Made by a program: the position numbers and the translations under genes. This document shows positions 1-8,626 of a stretch of DNA of 64,000 nt, in pieces. A model generated the notes under the pieces. That model worked only from the letters and a program-made list of their open reading frames with translations, had not been told where the DNA came from and ran no database searches. The stretch lies in NCBI GenBank assembly GCA_043497085.1, contig JBIEKI010000017.1, one strand, 5' to 3'. Position 1 is the first letter of the stretch. Each line of letters opens with the position of its first letter. The stretch comes from Thalassobacillus sp043497085. Its GTDB lineage: Bacteria > Bacillota > Bacilli > Bacillales > Halobacillaceae.

Positions 1-14
1 TATAATATCATAAC

Positions 15-40
15 GATTCCATCTTCGGGGCAGGGTGAGT
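15..40 (+). promoter_or_regulatory. 5' fragment of an FMN riboswitch (RFN element)
   Basis: Positions 21-38 read ATCTTCGGGGCAGGGTGA, the strongly conserved opening of the RFN element found ahead of riboflavin synthesis or transport genes. The similarity stops there: the expected continuation (AAATTCCC..ACCGGCGGT) is replaced by unrelated sequence running into the integrase terminator. I infer that the riboswitch was cut here, perhaps at an element boundary. Confidence 0.6.
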
Positions 41-96
41 GAAACACCATCTGTCTCGTTTTTTTATGCCCAGTAACCTTTGATATGAAGGCATTT

Positions 97-126
97 TAAA
101 AGGGAGCACCTTATTAGGTGCTCCCA
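97..126 (-). terminator. Intrinsic terminator of the integrase gene
   Basis: A perfect 9-bp stem (102-110 with 117-125, GGGAGCACC/GGTGCTCCC) has a 6-nt loop that contains the integrase stop codon. On the minus strand it is followed by TTTT. Confidence 0.8.
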
Positions 127-1340
127 CTTGTTGCCGAGTTGTTGCCGAAATGCTTCGGATTGAATTTTTCGAACCTGTCTGCAGTAGATCGGTGGCCTTT
201 TTTGGTTACATGGCCATAAATATCTGTAGTTATTCTTGAACTCGAATGTCCTGCTCGTTCTTGAACATTTTTTAGACTTTCTCCTTCTTGAAGGAGGTAT
301 GTGATCATAGTATGCCTTAAATCGTGTACTCTTATGTCCTTTAAATAATGGCGGTGTTTAATGTTTCGCCACGTTTTATTGACCGAATTAGGCGTGTAAG
401 GAATTCCTTCACCACCATGGAAGAGAAATGTATTATCACCACCTCTCCATTTTTCCCCAACCATCATTTTTTCCTTTAACCAGTGACGGTAAAAAACTTT
501 CGCTTCCTCCATATACCATTTAGGCATTGAAATTTTTCTTATATCTTCATCCGTTTTTGTACTCTTAATAATTGGGCGGCCATTATCGAAATCAGGAATG
601 CTTTTTGTTAAAAGTATATCCTGATTCTCAAAATCAAAATCGCTCCATTCTAAAGCTAGTGTTTCCCCACGTCGCATTCCAGCAACAGCTGCAGTTAGAA
701 AGTATATTCGCCAATTTATAGGTTCTTTGTACAGTGCTTTAATGAATTCAATAACATCATCTTCATCAAAATACTGCATTTTCTTCTTCTTTATTTTGGG
801 CCTTTTAAGACCTTTAAGTGGACTCTGTTTCAGTACTTGCCATTCTACTGCTTTATTAAAGACCACGCGAAGGGTCTTATCGATTTCGTAAAGGGTTGCT
901 TGTGACAAAGGTTTACCCTGCTTATTTCGTCCTGCACCGGGCTTAGAAATATCGTCTAAGAAATTCACTATTTGCATCGGTTTGATTTGTTCAATTTTTT
1001 GGTGGCCAAATCGAGGGAGTATATAGTTGTTTAATTTCTCGTCGTATCCTTGAAGTGTTCGATAAGCATAATTCTTCTTTGCATGTTTTTCTCTCCAATC
1101 TTCTATAAACTCATTTAATTGGCGCTTCTCAGGTGCAATGTATTCCCCAGCTTGGACTTCCATTTCAAACTTTACTAATTCTTGATTTAAGTAATTCTCT
1201 AATTTGCGCTTGGTTTTAAGCAATGAGGGATCTACCTTTATTGTTTTTGTTCTCCGGGTTCTCTTACCACGTTCATTGAAGCCGGCTTCAACCGTCAACA
1301 AAAATGTGTTTTTGTTACCTCGCCTTCGATAACTAGGCAT
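114..1340 (-). CDS. int: Tyrosine recombinase (ICE integrase)
   Basis: A 408-residue site-specific recombinase that would integrate and excise the element. The N-terminal ~60 residues are basic and resemble an arm-binding domain. A SAM-like core-binding domain follows, then the catalytic domain with Arg in AGMRRGE (about 222), HDLRHT (about 339), the second His in AGHSSS, and the nucleophile Tyr in DIYGHV (about 374). The start at 1340 is preceded by AGGAGG with 8-nt spacing; the longer open frame upstream has no such site. It is the last gene of the immA-int minus-strand pair at the element's left end, 23 bp from immA. The C-terminal tail GNNSAT is echoed by a relic near 46.87 kb. Family call is firm; the attachment site is not known. 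Confidence 0.95.
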   Translation of the reverse strand: MPSYRRRGNKNTFLLTVEAGFNERGKRTRRTKTIKVDPSLLKTKRKLENYLNQELVKFEMEVQAGEYIAPEKRQLNEFIEDWREKHAKKNYAYRTLQGYDEKLNNYILPRFGHQKIEQIKPMQIVNFLDDISKPGAGRNKQGKPLSQATLYEIDKTLRVVFNKAVEWQVLKQSPLKGLKRPKIKKKKMQYFDEDDVIEFIKALYKEPINWRIYFLTAAVAGMRRGETLALEWSDFDFENQDILLTKSIPDFDNGRPIIKSTKTDEDIRKISMPKWYMEEAKVFYRHWLKEKMMVGEKWRGGDNTFLFHGGEGIPYTPNSVNKTWRNIKHRHYLKDIRVHDLRHTMITYLLQEGESLKNVQERAGHSSSRITTDIYGHVTKKGHRSTADRFEKFNPKHFGNNSATSGST

Positions 1341-1363
1341 GTTAGACACCTCCTGATTCAATA

Positions 1364-1861
1364 TTAGTTGATGGAGTAAAAAAGTTTGGTACAATCCGAA
1401 CGTCGTTTAATTTGTTCCAATCGTTCCGCACATAGTTCATAAGACACCTCAAAGTCCTCAGCCCATTTTAATAAGAGATCTTGATCATTGAGATTGTATC
1501 TTTTGATCATGTGATAGGGCATTGTTGCATACAAAGTAAAGTATTTTGCATCGCGTTCCTGTAGTTCTCTAAATGCTTTAGACATCATGGTTTGTTTTCC
1601 TACATGTCGAACAGCATGGCAAAGTTCATGAAAGAAATGTTCTCTTTGGGTCACCTTGTTTAAATTGGAGTTAAGTACAATTTCTTTGTACTTTCCAAAT
1701 TTAGTGAAATGCGATTCGAAAGGCTTGTAGTTAATAAAGATGTTGTGTCTCTTAGCTATTACTCTTAAATTCAAGTCTCCAGGGTATTGAAAATTGCGAT
1801 CGATGTACCAACTTGATATCCAATCTTCAAGAGATGATGTAGTATACTGGGAAAAATTCAC
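1364..1861 (-). CDS. immA: ImmA/IrrE-family metallopeptidase (anti-repressor)
   Basis: A 165-residue protein with the zinc peptidase signature HELCH at about residues 78-82. In the ICEBs1 family, ImmA cleaves the repressor ImmR and so switches on excision and transfer. The GTG start at 1861 is chosen because GGAAGGTGAC lies just upstream. It precedes int by 23 bp on the same strand, the arrangement known from ICEBs1. Its usual partner, an immR-type repressor, is not next to it but 49 kb away at 51178-51585. Its own promoter contains a LexA-like box. The family call is strong; that it cleaves the distant ImmR is inferred. Confidence 0.88.
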   Translation of the reverse strand: MNFSQYTTSSLEDWISSWYIDRNFQYPGDLNLRVIAKRHNIFINYKPFESHFTKFGKYKEIVLNSNLNKVTQREHFFHELCHAVRHVGKQTMMSKAFRELQERDAKYFTLYATMPYHMIKRYNLNDQDLLLKWAEDFEVSYELCAERLEQIKRRSDCTKLFYSIN

Positions 1862-1883
1862 GCTAGTCACCTTCCTTATCGAT

Positions 1884-1912
1884 ATTATACGAACGTATGT
1901 TCTGATACGCAA
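1884..1912 (-). promoter_or_regulatory. Promoter of immA-int with a LexA (SOS) box in its spacer
   Basis: On the minus strand the -35 is TTGCGT (1912-1907), the spacer 17 bp and the -10 a perfect TATAAT (1889-1884). The spacer is filled by 1890-1903, CGAACGTATGTTCT on the plus strand, which fits the Bacillus LexA consensus CGAACRNRYGTTYC at all but the last base. LexA binding here would block the promoter; that effect is inferred. Confidence 0.7.
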
Positions 1913-2047
1913 CCAAAAAAAGCACTACAATGTATAGTGCGAATTAATTACTCTTTTGATATAAATGGATAGATAACTACAGAACCGAGTTCTTTAATAA
2001 AAATTTTAGGAAATTATTAATTGGTGTTAAGCAATCGGTCAGTTACT

Positions 2048-2100
2048 TTGAAACTGAGTCTTCCAGAAAAGGGCAGGATTGTGGAAGACTCAGTTTCGAG
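2048..2100. repeat. Perfect 15-bp inverted repeat related to the downstream array repeat
   Basis: GAAACTGAGTCTTCC (2050-2064) is exactly mirrored at 2083-2097. The left arm and loop share GAGTCTTCCAGAAAAGGG with array repeat 7 near 9.48 kb, so this looks like a rearranged solo copy of that repeat at the left edge of the cargo. No T-run follows, so it is not an obvious terminator. Confidence 0.65.
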
Positions 2101-2219
2101 ATAATATTGCATTTATTTATTAAAAATATCTATACGTGTTCCCATGTGAATTGTTATACATTCAAATAAACGTTTTAATGAAAAACTACTTGGAAATAAT
2201 GAAGAAGGGAGGTAATAAA

Positions 2220-3077
2220 ATGAGATTCTTGAACGCTAAAACTGGTGCATGGATTAGTACATTTGCCTATTTATTAGTATCACTTGTGAAAATCATTATT
2301 GCTTGGCAGGTCAATTCCGTGGCATTAATGGCCGATGGGTTTAATAATTTTACGGATATTATTACATCTGTTGCCCTAATCATTGGGTTGAGAATTGCAA
2401 AAAAAGAGGAGGATGAGAACCACCCTTATGGACATCGGCGAGCCGAAAATATTGCTTCGTTGGTGGCTGCCTTTGTCATAGCTGCAATAGGGATACAAAT
2501 TTTAGTTGATACCGTTCGTACAATGGTAAATCAAAATTTCGTTACACCGAATCCTCTTGCAATATGGGTTGGCCTCGGAAGTGGTCTATTCATGATTTTA
2601 ATCTACTTTTTGAATAAAACCATAGCCTCAAAAGTAAACAGTCAAGGGTTAAGGTCAATCGCAAAAGATAATCTGTCGGATTCGATTGTAAGTTTTGGTA
2701 CTGTTGTTGGTATCACTGGCGCTCAATTTGGACTATCCTGGCTTGATCCTGTCACTGGTACGATTGTAGGTCTAATCATTCTCTGGGCAGCATGGGGGAT
2801 CTTTAAAGAAACCGCCTTAATTTTAACCGATGGGATCGATCCTGAAAAGATACACCAATACAAAGAATCACTTTCAGATATTCAAGAAATAGAGAAAGTC
2901 AATGATGTGAAAGCGAGAGTCTCAGGTAATAAGGTCATTTTAGATGTTTCTGTTTCTCTTCAACCGGATTTATCAATTAAGGAAATGACCCATGTAACTG
3001 AAGAAATTAAAGAATTAATGCACAAACAACATAACAGCCTTATGACATTTGTTGAATTGAATCCCTCAGTGAAGTGA
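2220..3077 (+). CDS. Cation diffusion facilitator (CDF) metal exporter
   Basis: A 285-residue inner-membrane antiporter of the CDF family that exports divalent metals such as Zn, Cd or Co. The first ~200 residues hold about six membrane segments, with the metal-site signatures MADGFNNFTDI and HPYGHRRAEN. The last ~80 residues form the cytoplasmic dimerisation domain. The ATG at 2220 has GAAGGGAGG upstream; the longer frame starting at 2136 lacks a site. It directly precedes cadC-cadA, which fits a zinc/cadmium role, but CadC sites lie downstream of it, so it may be transcribed separately. Exact substrate is not determined. Confidence 0.9.
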   Translation: MRFLNAKTGAWISTFAYLLVSLVKIIIAWQVNSVALMADGFNNFTDIITSVALIIGLRIAKKEEDENHPYGHRRAENIASLVAAFVIAAIGIQILVDTVRTMVNQNFVTPNPLAIWVGLGSGLFMILIYFLNKTIASKVNSQGLRSIAKDNLSDSIVSFGTVVGITGAQFGLSWLDPVTGTIVGLIILWAAWGIFKETALILTDGIDPEKIHQYKESLSDIQEIEKVNDVKARVSGNKVILDVSVSLQPDLSIKEMTHVTEEIKELMHKQHNSLMTFVELNPSVK

Positions 3078-3155
3078 ATTTTTAATACCTTACAAAAGTG
3101 ATCCGTCAGATCTTGATTCTTTTTAAACTTATTTAACACATATTCAATTAGATAT

Positions 3156-3236
3156 TCAAACAATCATTTGTTTATTTTATTGACAATCTATACAGGTTCC
3201 TTATAAGATTGTATATATAATCAAACAATCATTTGA
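3156..3236 (+). promoter_or_regulatory. cadC promoter with two CadC-type operators
   Basis: Two copies of TCAAACAATCATTTG (3156-3170 and 3221-3235) flank a promoter with -35 TTGACA (3180-3185) and a -10 near TATAAG (3202-3207). This core is that of known CadC operators. Two sites bracketing the promoter would allow tight autoregulation. Confidence 0.8.
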
Positions 3237-3252
3237 ATGTGAGGGTGAAATC

Positions 3253-3627
3253 ATGGAAACCAAACACACTAAAATAAACGATGATCAATGTGAGGTTTTT
3301 TGCTACGACGAGGAAATAGTTAACCGATTATCGCGGAAGATTGAAAATGAAAAATTCACTTCAACCGCGGACATTTTTAAAGCATTATCTGATGAAACAA
3401 GGCTTAAAATTGCCTATATATTAACGCAGGAAACTGAACTATGTGTATGTGATGTTGCAAACATTATTGGCACAACGAATGCTACAGCTTCTCATCATCT
3501 ACGTCATTTACGAAACATGCATATTGCTAAAAGTCGAAAACAAGGTAAGTTAGTCTTTTATTCCCTTGATGACCCCCATGTTACAAGTATGATTGTAACG
3601 GCGATGGTTCACGGTCAGGAGGTGTAA
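3253..3627 (+). CDS. cadC: CadC, ArsR/SmtB-family cadmium/zinc-responsive repressor
   Basis: A 124-residue winged-helix repressor. The metal site typical of CadC is visible: an N-terminal Cys (CEVFCYDEE, about residues 13-17) and ELCVCDVA (about 72-78) at the helix before the recognition helix, followed by ATASHHLRHLR. Metal binding releases it from DNA. It lies 3 bp upstream of cadA in one operon, and its own operators flank the promoter. Size and motifs match plasmid and chromosomal CadC proteins of Bacilli and Staphylococci. Confident call. Confidence 0.95.
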   Translation: METKHTKINDDQCEVFCYDEEIVNRLSRKIENEKFTSTADIFKALSDETRLKIAYILTQETELCVCDVANIIGTTNATASHHLRHLRNMHIAKSRKQGKLVFYSLDDPHVTSMIVTAMVHGQEV

Positions 3628-3630
3628 ATT

Positions 3631-5787
3631 GTGAGTAACGAAGCATCTCAAGATGAGAAAAATGTATATCGTGTTCAAGGATTTACGTGTGCAAATTGTG
3701 CTGGAAAATTTGAGGATAACGTAAAAGGATTAGCTGGTGTAAGCGATGCAAAAGTAAATTTTGGCGCATCGAAAATTTCTGTTTACGGTGAAGCGACAAC
3801 AGAGGAGCTTGAAAAAGCTGGGGCTTTTGAGAACCTAAAAGTAGTTCCTGACAGTTCAGAAAAAAAGGATAAAGATCCTGGTACAGAAGAAAAGTTACCG
3901 TTTTATAAAAAACACAGTACATTGTTGTACTCAGTTTTATTTTTGGTTATCGGTTTCACTTCCCGGTTTGTAAACGGAAATGATAACATCGTTACAGCAT
4001 TATTATTTATTACTTCGATGATAGTCGGTGGGACGTCACTCTTCAAAGTCGGTTTACAAAACTTAGTTCGACTTCAGTTTGATATGAGGACTCTTATGAC
4101 TGTTGCTGTCATTGGTGGAGTCATTATTGGGGAATGGGCAGAAGTAGCAATTGTCGTTTTACTTTTTGCCATTAGTGAAGCTTTAGAACGATTCTCTATG
4201 GATAAAGCGAGACAATCAATCAGTTCATTAATGGACATTGCACCAAAGGAAGCATTGGTTAGACGAAATGGACAAGAGATGACGATTCACGTAGATGATA
4301 TTGCGATCGGGGATATTATGATAGTTAAACCGGGTCAAAAAATTGCGATGGATGGTGTCATTGTCAATGGCTATTCTGCCATTAACCAAGCAGCGATTAC
4401 GGGGGAGTCAGTCCCTGTTGAGAAAACTGTAGAAGATGAAGTATTTGCTGGTACGCTTAATGAAGAAGGATTACTTGAAGTAAAAATAACAAAGCTTGTT
4501 GAAGATACAACAATATCTAAAATTATTCATCTAGTAGAAGAAGCGCAGGGCGAACGGGCACCATCCCAAGCTTTTGTCGATAAATTTGCTAAATATTATA
4601 CTCCTATCATTATGGCCATTGCAGCATTAGTTGCTACATTACCTCCTTTATTTTTTGATGGAAGTTGGGAAACATGGATTTATCAAGGTCTAGCTGTTCT
4701 TGTCGTTGGTTGTCCTTGTGCGTTGGTGATTTCCACTCCAATTTCAATTGTATCAGCCATTGGTAATGCTGCGAAACAAGGGGTTCTTGTCAAAGGCGGG
4801 GTGTACCTAGAAGAAGTTGGTACATTAAAAGCAATTGCGTTTGACAAAACGGGGACTTTAACAAAAGGGGTTCCTGTGGTAACTGACTATGAAGTGTTGA
4901 GCCCTCATACAGATGAACAAGAACTACTTTCGATTATTACTGCCCTAGAATATCGTTCTCAACATCCTCTTGCATCGGCCATAATGAAAAAGGCTGAAGA
5001 GGACGGTATTTCTTATTCTGAGGTAGCAGTAGATGACTTTACTTCAATTACGGGTAAAGGAATTAAAGGAAAAGTACATGAAAATACGTATTATATTGGT
5101 AGTCCGAAATTATTTAAAGAATTATTATCGTCTAATTATAATAAGGAATTAGACCAAAATATTATATCCCTACAAAAACAAGGGAAAACAGCTATGATTA
5201 TAGGTACAAATGAAAAAATTCTAGCTATTATTGCCGTTGCGGATGAAGTGCGTGAATCAAGCAAAGATGTTATAGAAGCTTTACACAAAGCTGGAATTAA
5301 AAAAACAGTTATGCTTACAGGTGATAACCACAGTACTGCTGATGCAATCGGCAGTCTAGTCGGCGTAACAGACATTCAATCAGAGTTACTTCCACAAGAT
5401 AATTTAGACGTGATTAAACAATTGAAATCCAAGTACGGAAACGTAGCTATGGTTGGTGATGGTGTTAACGATGCTCCGGCTCTAGCAGCCTCAACCGTTG
5501 GAATTGCAATGGGTGGGGCTGGAACAGATACAGCACTTGAAACGGCAGATGTTGCTTTAATGGGGGACGATTTAAGGAAACTTCCGTTTACTGTTAAAAT
5601 CAGCCGTAAAACGTTAAATATTATTAAGGCTAACATTTTCTTTGCGATTGCTATTAAGGTTATTGCCCTTCTGTTAGTTATTCCGGGATGGCTAACACTT
5701 TGGATTGCCATTCTTTCGGATATGGGGGCAACAATTGTAGTGGCTCTAAATGGTTTACGGCTTATGAGTGTGAAAGAAGACGAATAA
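3631..5787 (+). CDS. cadA: CadA, cadmium/zinc/lead-exporting P1B-type ATPase
   Basis: A 718-residue membrane ATPase that pumps Cd, Zn and Pb out of the cell. One N-terminal heavy-metal domain carries GFTCANC (residues 13-19). TGES lies at about 256, the metal-transport motif CPC at about 361-363, DKTGT at about 404 and the hinge GDGVNDAPA near 608. The GTG start at 3631 follows AGGAGG. It is coupled to cadC and under the same operators. All catalytic motifs are intact. The CPC motif and CadC pairing support Cd/Zn over copper. Confidence 0.95.
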   Translation: MSNEASQDEKNVYRVQGFTCANCAGKFEDNVKGLAGVSDAKVNFGASKISVYGEATTEELEKAGAFENLKVVPDSSEKKDKDPGTEEKLPFYKKHSTLLYSVLFLVIGFTSRFVNGNDNIVTALLFITSMIVGGTSLFKVGLQNLVRLQFDMRTLMTVAVIGGVIIGEWAEVAIVVLLFAISEALERFSMDKARQSISSLMDIAPKEALVRRNGQEMTIHVDDIAIGDIMIVKPGQKIAMDGVIVNGYSAINQAAITGESVPVEKTVEDEVFAGTLNEEGLLEVKITKLVEDTTISKIIHLVEEAQGERAPSQAFVDKFAKYYTPIIMAIAALVATLPPLFFDGSWETWIYQGLAVLVVGCPCALVISTPISIVSAIGNAAKQGVLVKGGVYLEEVGTLKAIAFDKTGTLTKGVPVVTDYEVLSPHTDEQELLSIITALEYRSQHPLASAIMKKAEEDGISYSEVAVDDFTSITGKGIKGKVHENTYYIGSPKLFKELLSSNYNKELDQNIISLQKQGKTAMIIGTNEKILAIIAVADEVRESSKDVIEALHKAGIKKTVMLTGDNHSTADAIGSLVGVTDIQSELLPQDNLDVIKQLKSKYGNVAMVGDGVNDAPALAASTVGIAMGGAGTDTALETADVALMGDDLRKLPFTVKISRKTLNIIKANIFFAIAIKVIALLLVIPGWLTLWIAILSDMGATIVVALNGLRLMSVKEDE

Positions 5788-5942
5788 GGATGTAGGAGTT
5801 TCTAAATTGCTTGGAGGGTCTAAGGGGGACGTCATTCCTTATATAAACCTCTATTTTCATTGGGCCCACAGCATTACTTAAATGGCTCTTAAATTAGGGT
5901 GGTGAGGCAGCCCAGAACTGGCGGAAGTAACCATTACAAATA

Positions 5943-6059
5943 GGAGATACAAAACTTGTAGCTATTGCAAGAGGTATGCTTAATGATCCTTATTGGAGTT
6001 TACACGCTGAGAAGAAATTAACTCATAAAGTTAACCCACCTTTCAATATCCAAGAGTAA
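5943..6059 (+). pseudogene. Relic of an old-yellow-enzyme (ene-reductase) C-terminus
   Basis: A 38-codon open stretch ends at a stop and reads GDTKLVAIARGMLNDPYW followed by SLHAEKKL, typical of the C-terminal end of NADH:flavin oxidoreductases such as YqjM/NamA. The upstream frame is interrupted by a stop (TAA just before this stretch) and there is no start or ribosome binding site. The rest of the gene, about 300 residues, is missing. A good terminator follows. It appears to be the leftover of a gene replaced by the cadmium genes on its left. Confidence 0.65.
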
Positions 6060-6075
6060 TAAGATAAGAGATAAG

Positions 6076-6101
6076 AAGGTCCCTTATTAGGGGCCTTTTT
6101 T
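6076..6101 (+). terminator. Intrinsic terminator after the ene-reductase relic
   Basis: The stem AAGGTCCC/GGGGCCTT (6076-6083 with 6090-6097) is followed by a T-run. Confidence 0.8.
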
Positions 6102-6139
6102 AACCTGTACAACGATGTTTTGGACTTTGGCAAACTGTA

Positions 6140-6236
6140 ATCCCTTAGGGTGAATAGTCTTTAATTATCTTGAAATCAAGTCTTCAAGAATAGGGGGCAA
6201 TAGTTAAATAAGGCGGTCATTAAGTTGATCGCTTTT
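6140..6236 (+). repeat. Array repeat copy 1
   Basis: Core TATCTTGAAATCAAGTCTTC, then ATAGGGGGCAATAG. A terminator-like hairpin GCGGTCA/TGATCGC followed by TTTTT closes it. Confidence 0.75.
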
Positions 6237-6342
6237 TAATTTTGTCTTAAGTTGTTGGAATATTATGTTAAGATTGGTTTAGAAAACCTTGAGCTAAATG
6301 GGCAGTTTAATACAATAATCAGTAAAATTTTGGGGGGATAAA

Positions 6343-6720
6343 ATGAAGAAATGGGTAATAATTATTGGAGTGTTGGCTGTGCTTTTAGGTATAGTTGCTT
6401 TCGATAGTAAGATCTATTATCCTACATTACCTATTGAATCTGTGAGTAAAAAGGAAGTTTTAGAATCTTTGAATGATAACACAGAAGAGATTGTGAAAAT
6501 AGCTGAAGAAAATAACTATGGGTGGTATATTACACTAATTGAACAAGGAAAAGCATATGAAAATTTAAAGAACTTTATTAGTAAGAATGGGTGGCAATTC
6601 CAAAAACAAGAGGGTAGTGGCTTTATTTTTGAAAAAGATGACAAGACATTAATTGTAACTACGCAAATGTGGACAGGAAATTATGTTATTGTAAAAACCC
6701 CGATGTACTGGAAAGAGTAA
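6343..6720 (+). CDS. Small exported or membrane-anchored protein of unknown function
   Basis: A 125-residue protein with an N-terminal hydrophobic segment (residues 4-20) that would act as signal peptide or anchor. The rest is a small charged domain rich in Glu, Lys, Trp and Tyr. The ATG follows GGGGGATAAA. I do not recognise the family. It is the first gene of the cassette-like array, between repeat copies 1 and 2, and appears monocistronic. Confidence 0.75.
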   Translation: MKKWVIIIGVLAVLLGIVAFDSKIYYPTLPIESVSKKEVLESLNDNTEEIVKIAEENNYGWYITLIEQGKAYENLKNFISKNGWQFQKQEGSGFIFEKDDKTLIVTTQMWTGNYVIVKTPMYWKE

Positions 6721-6751
6721 ATATTTTTGTAAAGTATTCTACTTAAAATAT

Positions 6752-6897
6752 TGGATGCGATAGTTTAAGATCTAATTCAAGGATATCTCGAAAACAAGTC
6801 TTCCGTTATTGGGGGCAATTGTTCAATAGAGCATTAGCCCTTTATTACATAAACGCAAGGAATACCGTGGCATTTAACTATTTAATTGACGGAGCAG
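6752..6897 (+). repeat. Array repeat copy 2
   Basis: Begins GGATGCGATAG, has core ATATCTCGAAAACAAGTC then TTCCGTTATTGGGGGCAATTG, and ends TTGACGGAGCAG. About 145 bp, one of the two longest copies. Confidence 0.8.
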
Positions 6898-6936
6898 GAT
6901 TGTTGAATGTGAAATTTAATATGGAGGTGTAATTTT

Positions 6937-7263
6937 ATGCCATTAGAACAGGAAGTAATGGGTTTGTTAATTGGTGGGTTGTCTATTGTTATGGTGATTG
7001 CAATTTTAGTTACTGTGTTCCTTTGGATGAAAAATAAAAGTAAAAGTTCAGGATATATCTGGACATTACTGCATTTGCTATTAGTGTCTGTTGCAGCATA
7101 TTTTGTATTAAAGGCTATTGCATTTGACTATAATCATCCGATGGCTTCAGAAGAGATTTCACTCCAGATAGGTATTTCTGGAGTTGTTTGGGCATCTAGT
7201 ATGCTTTCTTTAGTAATAGCATTATTTAGCTTTTCGAAAGAGAGAAAGCATAGTGCATCTTAA
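6937..7263 (+). CDS. Small multi-pass membrane protein, unknown
   Basis: A 108-residue protein with three predicted membrane segments (about residues 9-30, 41-61 and 79-98) and a basic C-terminus. The ATG follows ATGGAGGTGTAATTTT. No family is recognised. It is the second gene of the array, flanked by repeat copies 2 and 3. Confidence 0.75.
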   Translation: MPLEQEVMGLLIGGLSIVMVIAILVTVFLWMKNKSKSSGYIWTLLHLLLVSVAAYFVLKAIAFDYNHPMASEEISLQIGISGVVWASSMLSLVIALFSFSKERKHSAS

Positions 7264-7320
7264 ACAAACGGGTGCGATAGCTGCGCAGTGGGGATAGCTA
7301 TCGCATATTGTGTTAACTAA
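7262..7320 (+). repeat. Array repeat copy 3 (short form)
   Basis: Begins GGGTGCGATAG and lacks the AGTCTTCC core. A perfect 9-bp stem GCGATAGCT/AGCTATCGC lies inside. This looks like an internal deletion that kept the two ends. Confidence 0.65.
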
Positions 7321-7348
7321 AACACAAATGAGTTTGGAGGGATAAACA

Positions 7349-7702
7349 GTGAAAAGTAAAATAGTTATCTCCTTAATGCTTACTATCACTTTTAGCTTAC
7401 TAGTTGGGTGTAATATTGATGGAGGAGATGAAAAATTATATTCCGTTTTGGTAGTACAGAATGGAGATGATAAAACGGACGAGATGATTACAGAAGAAAT
7501 AGACGTTGCATCAGAAAAATTCCATGAAATAAAATTCCTAACGAGTTTAGAAGATGTTAAAGAACAACACCCACAAGTTGAAATAGCACAAGTTCCAGCA
7601 GTGTTAATATTTGAAACCGGGGGAGGAGAGTTCAAAAAGTTAGAGTATAAAACATATGACATGGAAGAAGCAGTAGCAAAGTTAAAAGAACTTTCAAATT
7701 AA
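7349..7702 (+). CDS. Small lipoprotein with a thioredoxin-like fold pattern
   Basis: A 117-residue protein with a lipoprotein signal (LLVGC, Cys at about residue 21), so it would be anchored to the outer face of the membrane. The mature part is about 95 residues in a beta-alpha order, with VPAVLIFETGGGE resembling the cis-Pro region of thioredoxin-like proteins, but no CxxC is present. The GTG start follows TTTGGAGGGATAAAC. It resembles in plan the ICE lipoprotein at 54489. Function unknown. Confidence 0.75.
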   Translation: MKSKIVISLMLTITFSLLVGCNIDGGDEKLYSVLVVQNGDDKTDEMITEEIDVASEKFHEIKFLTSLEDVKEQHPQVEIAQVPAVLIFETGGGEFKKLEYKTYDMEEAVAKLKELSN

Positions 7703-7724
7703 GAAATATAACTAGCTATGGGTA

Positions 7725-7806
7725 CTATATCTCGAATCGAGTCTTACATAAACTGGGGCGATTGTCCAGTAAAGGCGATCGCTTTTTAACTAACAGAGCA
7801 GTAGAG
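7725..7806 (+). repeat. Array repeat copy 4
   Basis: Core TATCTCGAATCGAGTCTTAC, then CTGGGGCGATTG. A hairpin ending GCGATCGCTTTTT follows, and the copy ends CTAACAGAGCAG. Confidence 0.75.
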
Positions 7807-7863
7807 TTTAATTAGAAATGATGAAGTATGTTAATGGAAAGGTATATTTTTTAGGGGGAGAAT

Positions 7864-8046
7864 ATGGCATCTTTATTTGTATGGGTATTATTATTGGTTG
7901 TCGGCGGTATTGGCGGAATAGGTATTAGTAGTGCTTTTGAAGGAAATGAAGTATTTACAGGATATGCAGCAATGTTAGGAATGATAGTAGCTTTACTAAG
8001 TGCGATTTTCTTCCAATTGAATTTAATGCACAAAGATAAAGAATAG
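7864..8046 (+). CDS. 60-residue two-helix membrane protein, unknown
   Basis: A short protein made of two membrane segments (about residues 4-23 and 32-53) ending in a charged tail HKDKE. The start has TTAGGGGGAGAAT just upstream. It sits alone between array repeats 4 and 5, which supports it as a real cassette gene despite its size. No family recognised. Confidence 0.65.
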   Translation: MASLFVWVLLLVVGGIGGIGISSAFEGNEVFTGYAAMLGMIVALLSAIFFQLNLMHKDKE

Positions 8047-8051
8047 ATGTT

Positions 8052-8196
8052 GTGTTAACGGATGCGTTATTCGAAGATCTGCTTCAATATCTCGAAATCA
8101 AGTCTTCCGTTATAGTGGGCGATTGCTTAAAAGAAACCCGCGCTTATTACAGAAGCATAGGGACATCATGAATGTATCTTTTAACTGACGGAACAA
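8052..8196 (+). repeat. Array repeat copy 5
   Basis: Begins GGATGCGTTAT, has core ATATCTCGAAATCAAGTC then TTCCGTTATAGTGGGCGATTG, and ends CTGACGGAACAA. Confidence 0.8.
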
Positions 8197-8261
8197 TTCA
8201 CTTTAAGAAAGAAACTTTTATAAGGTTTGTTTATTAAATATGAATGTGGGGGTTTTACTTA

Positions 8262-8453
8262 ATGGGGGAAATTGGCTTAACTATTATATTTTATCTAGTC
8301 GGTCTATTTATTCTTTATATAATTATTGAAACGGCAGTCAGAAGAGGGATTAACAGTTCTATAATCGTTCAATATCTTGAAGATAAATCTGGGATTCAAG
8401 ATACTAGTGAAAAGAAAAATTCCTTCCTTGATGATGATTTGTATAAAGATTAA
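8262..8453 (+). CDS. Short single-pass membrane protein, unknown
   Basis: A 63-residue protein with one N-terminal membrane segment (about residues 4-24) and a charged tail. The ATG at 8262 is preferred over the one at 8244 because GTGGGGG lies 9 nt upstream of it. It lies between array repeats 5 and 6. No family recognised. Confidence 0.6.
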   Translation: MGEIGLTIIFYLVGLFILYIIIETAVRRGINSSIIVQYLEDKSGIQDTSEKKNSFLDDDLYKD

Positions 8454-8556
8454 CAGGGACGTTAGTTAAAGATCCACTGAAAGATATCTCGAATTCGAGT
8501 GTTACATAATAGGGGGCGTTCCTGTAATAATCAGGAATGCTTCTTTCTGTGGAAAA
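8450..8556 (+). repeat. Array repeat copy 6
   Basis: Core GATATCTCGAATTCGAGTG, then ATAGGGGGCG. The stem GCGTTCCTG/CAGGAATGC with a TTCTTTCT tract makes its 3' half a likely terminator. Confidence 0.75.
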
Positions 8557-8626
8557 AGGTATCTAGTAGGATATTTGGTAACTATAAAGAATTAATTAAG
8601 AAACAATCTTTTAAGGGGGGGTTCTT

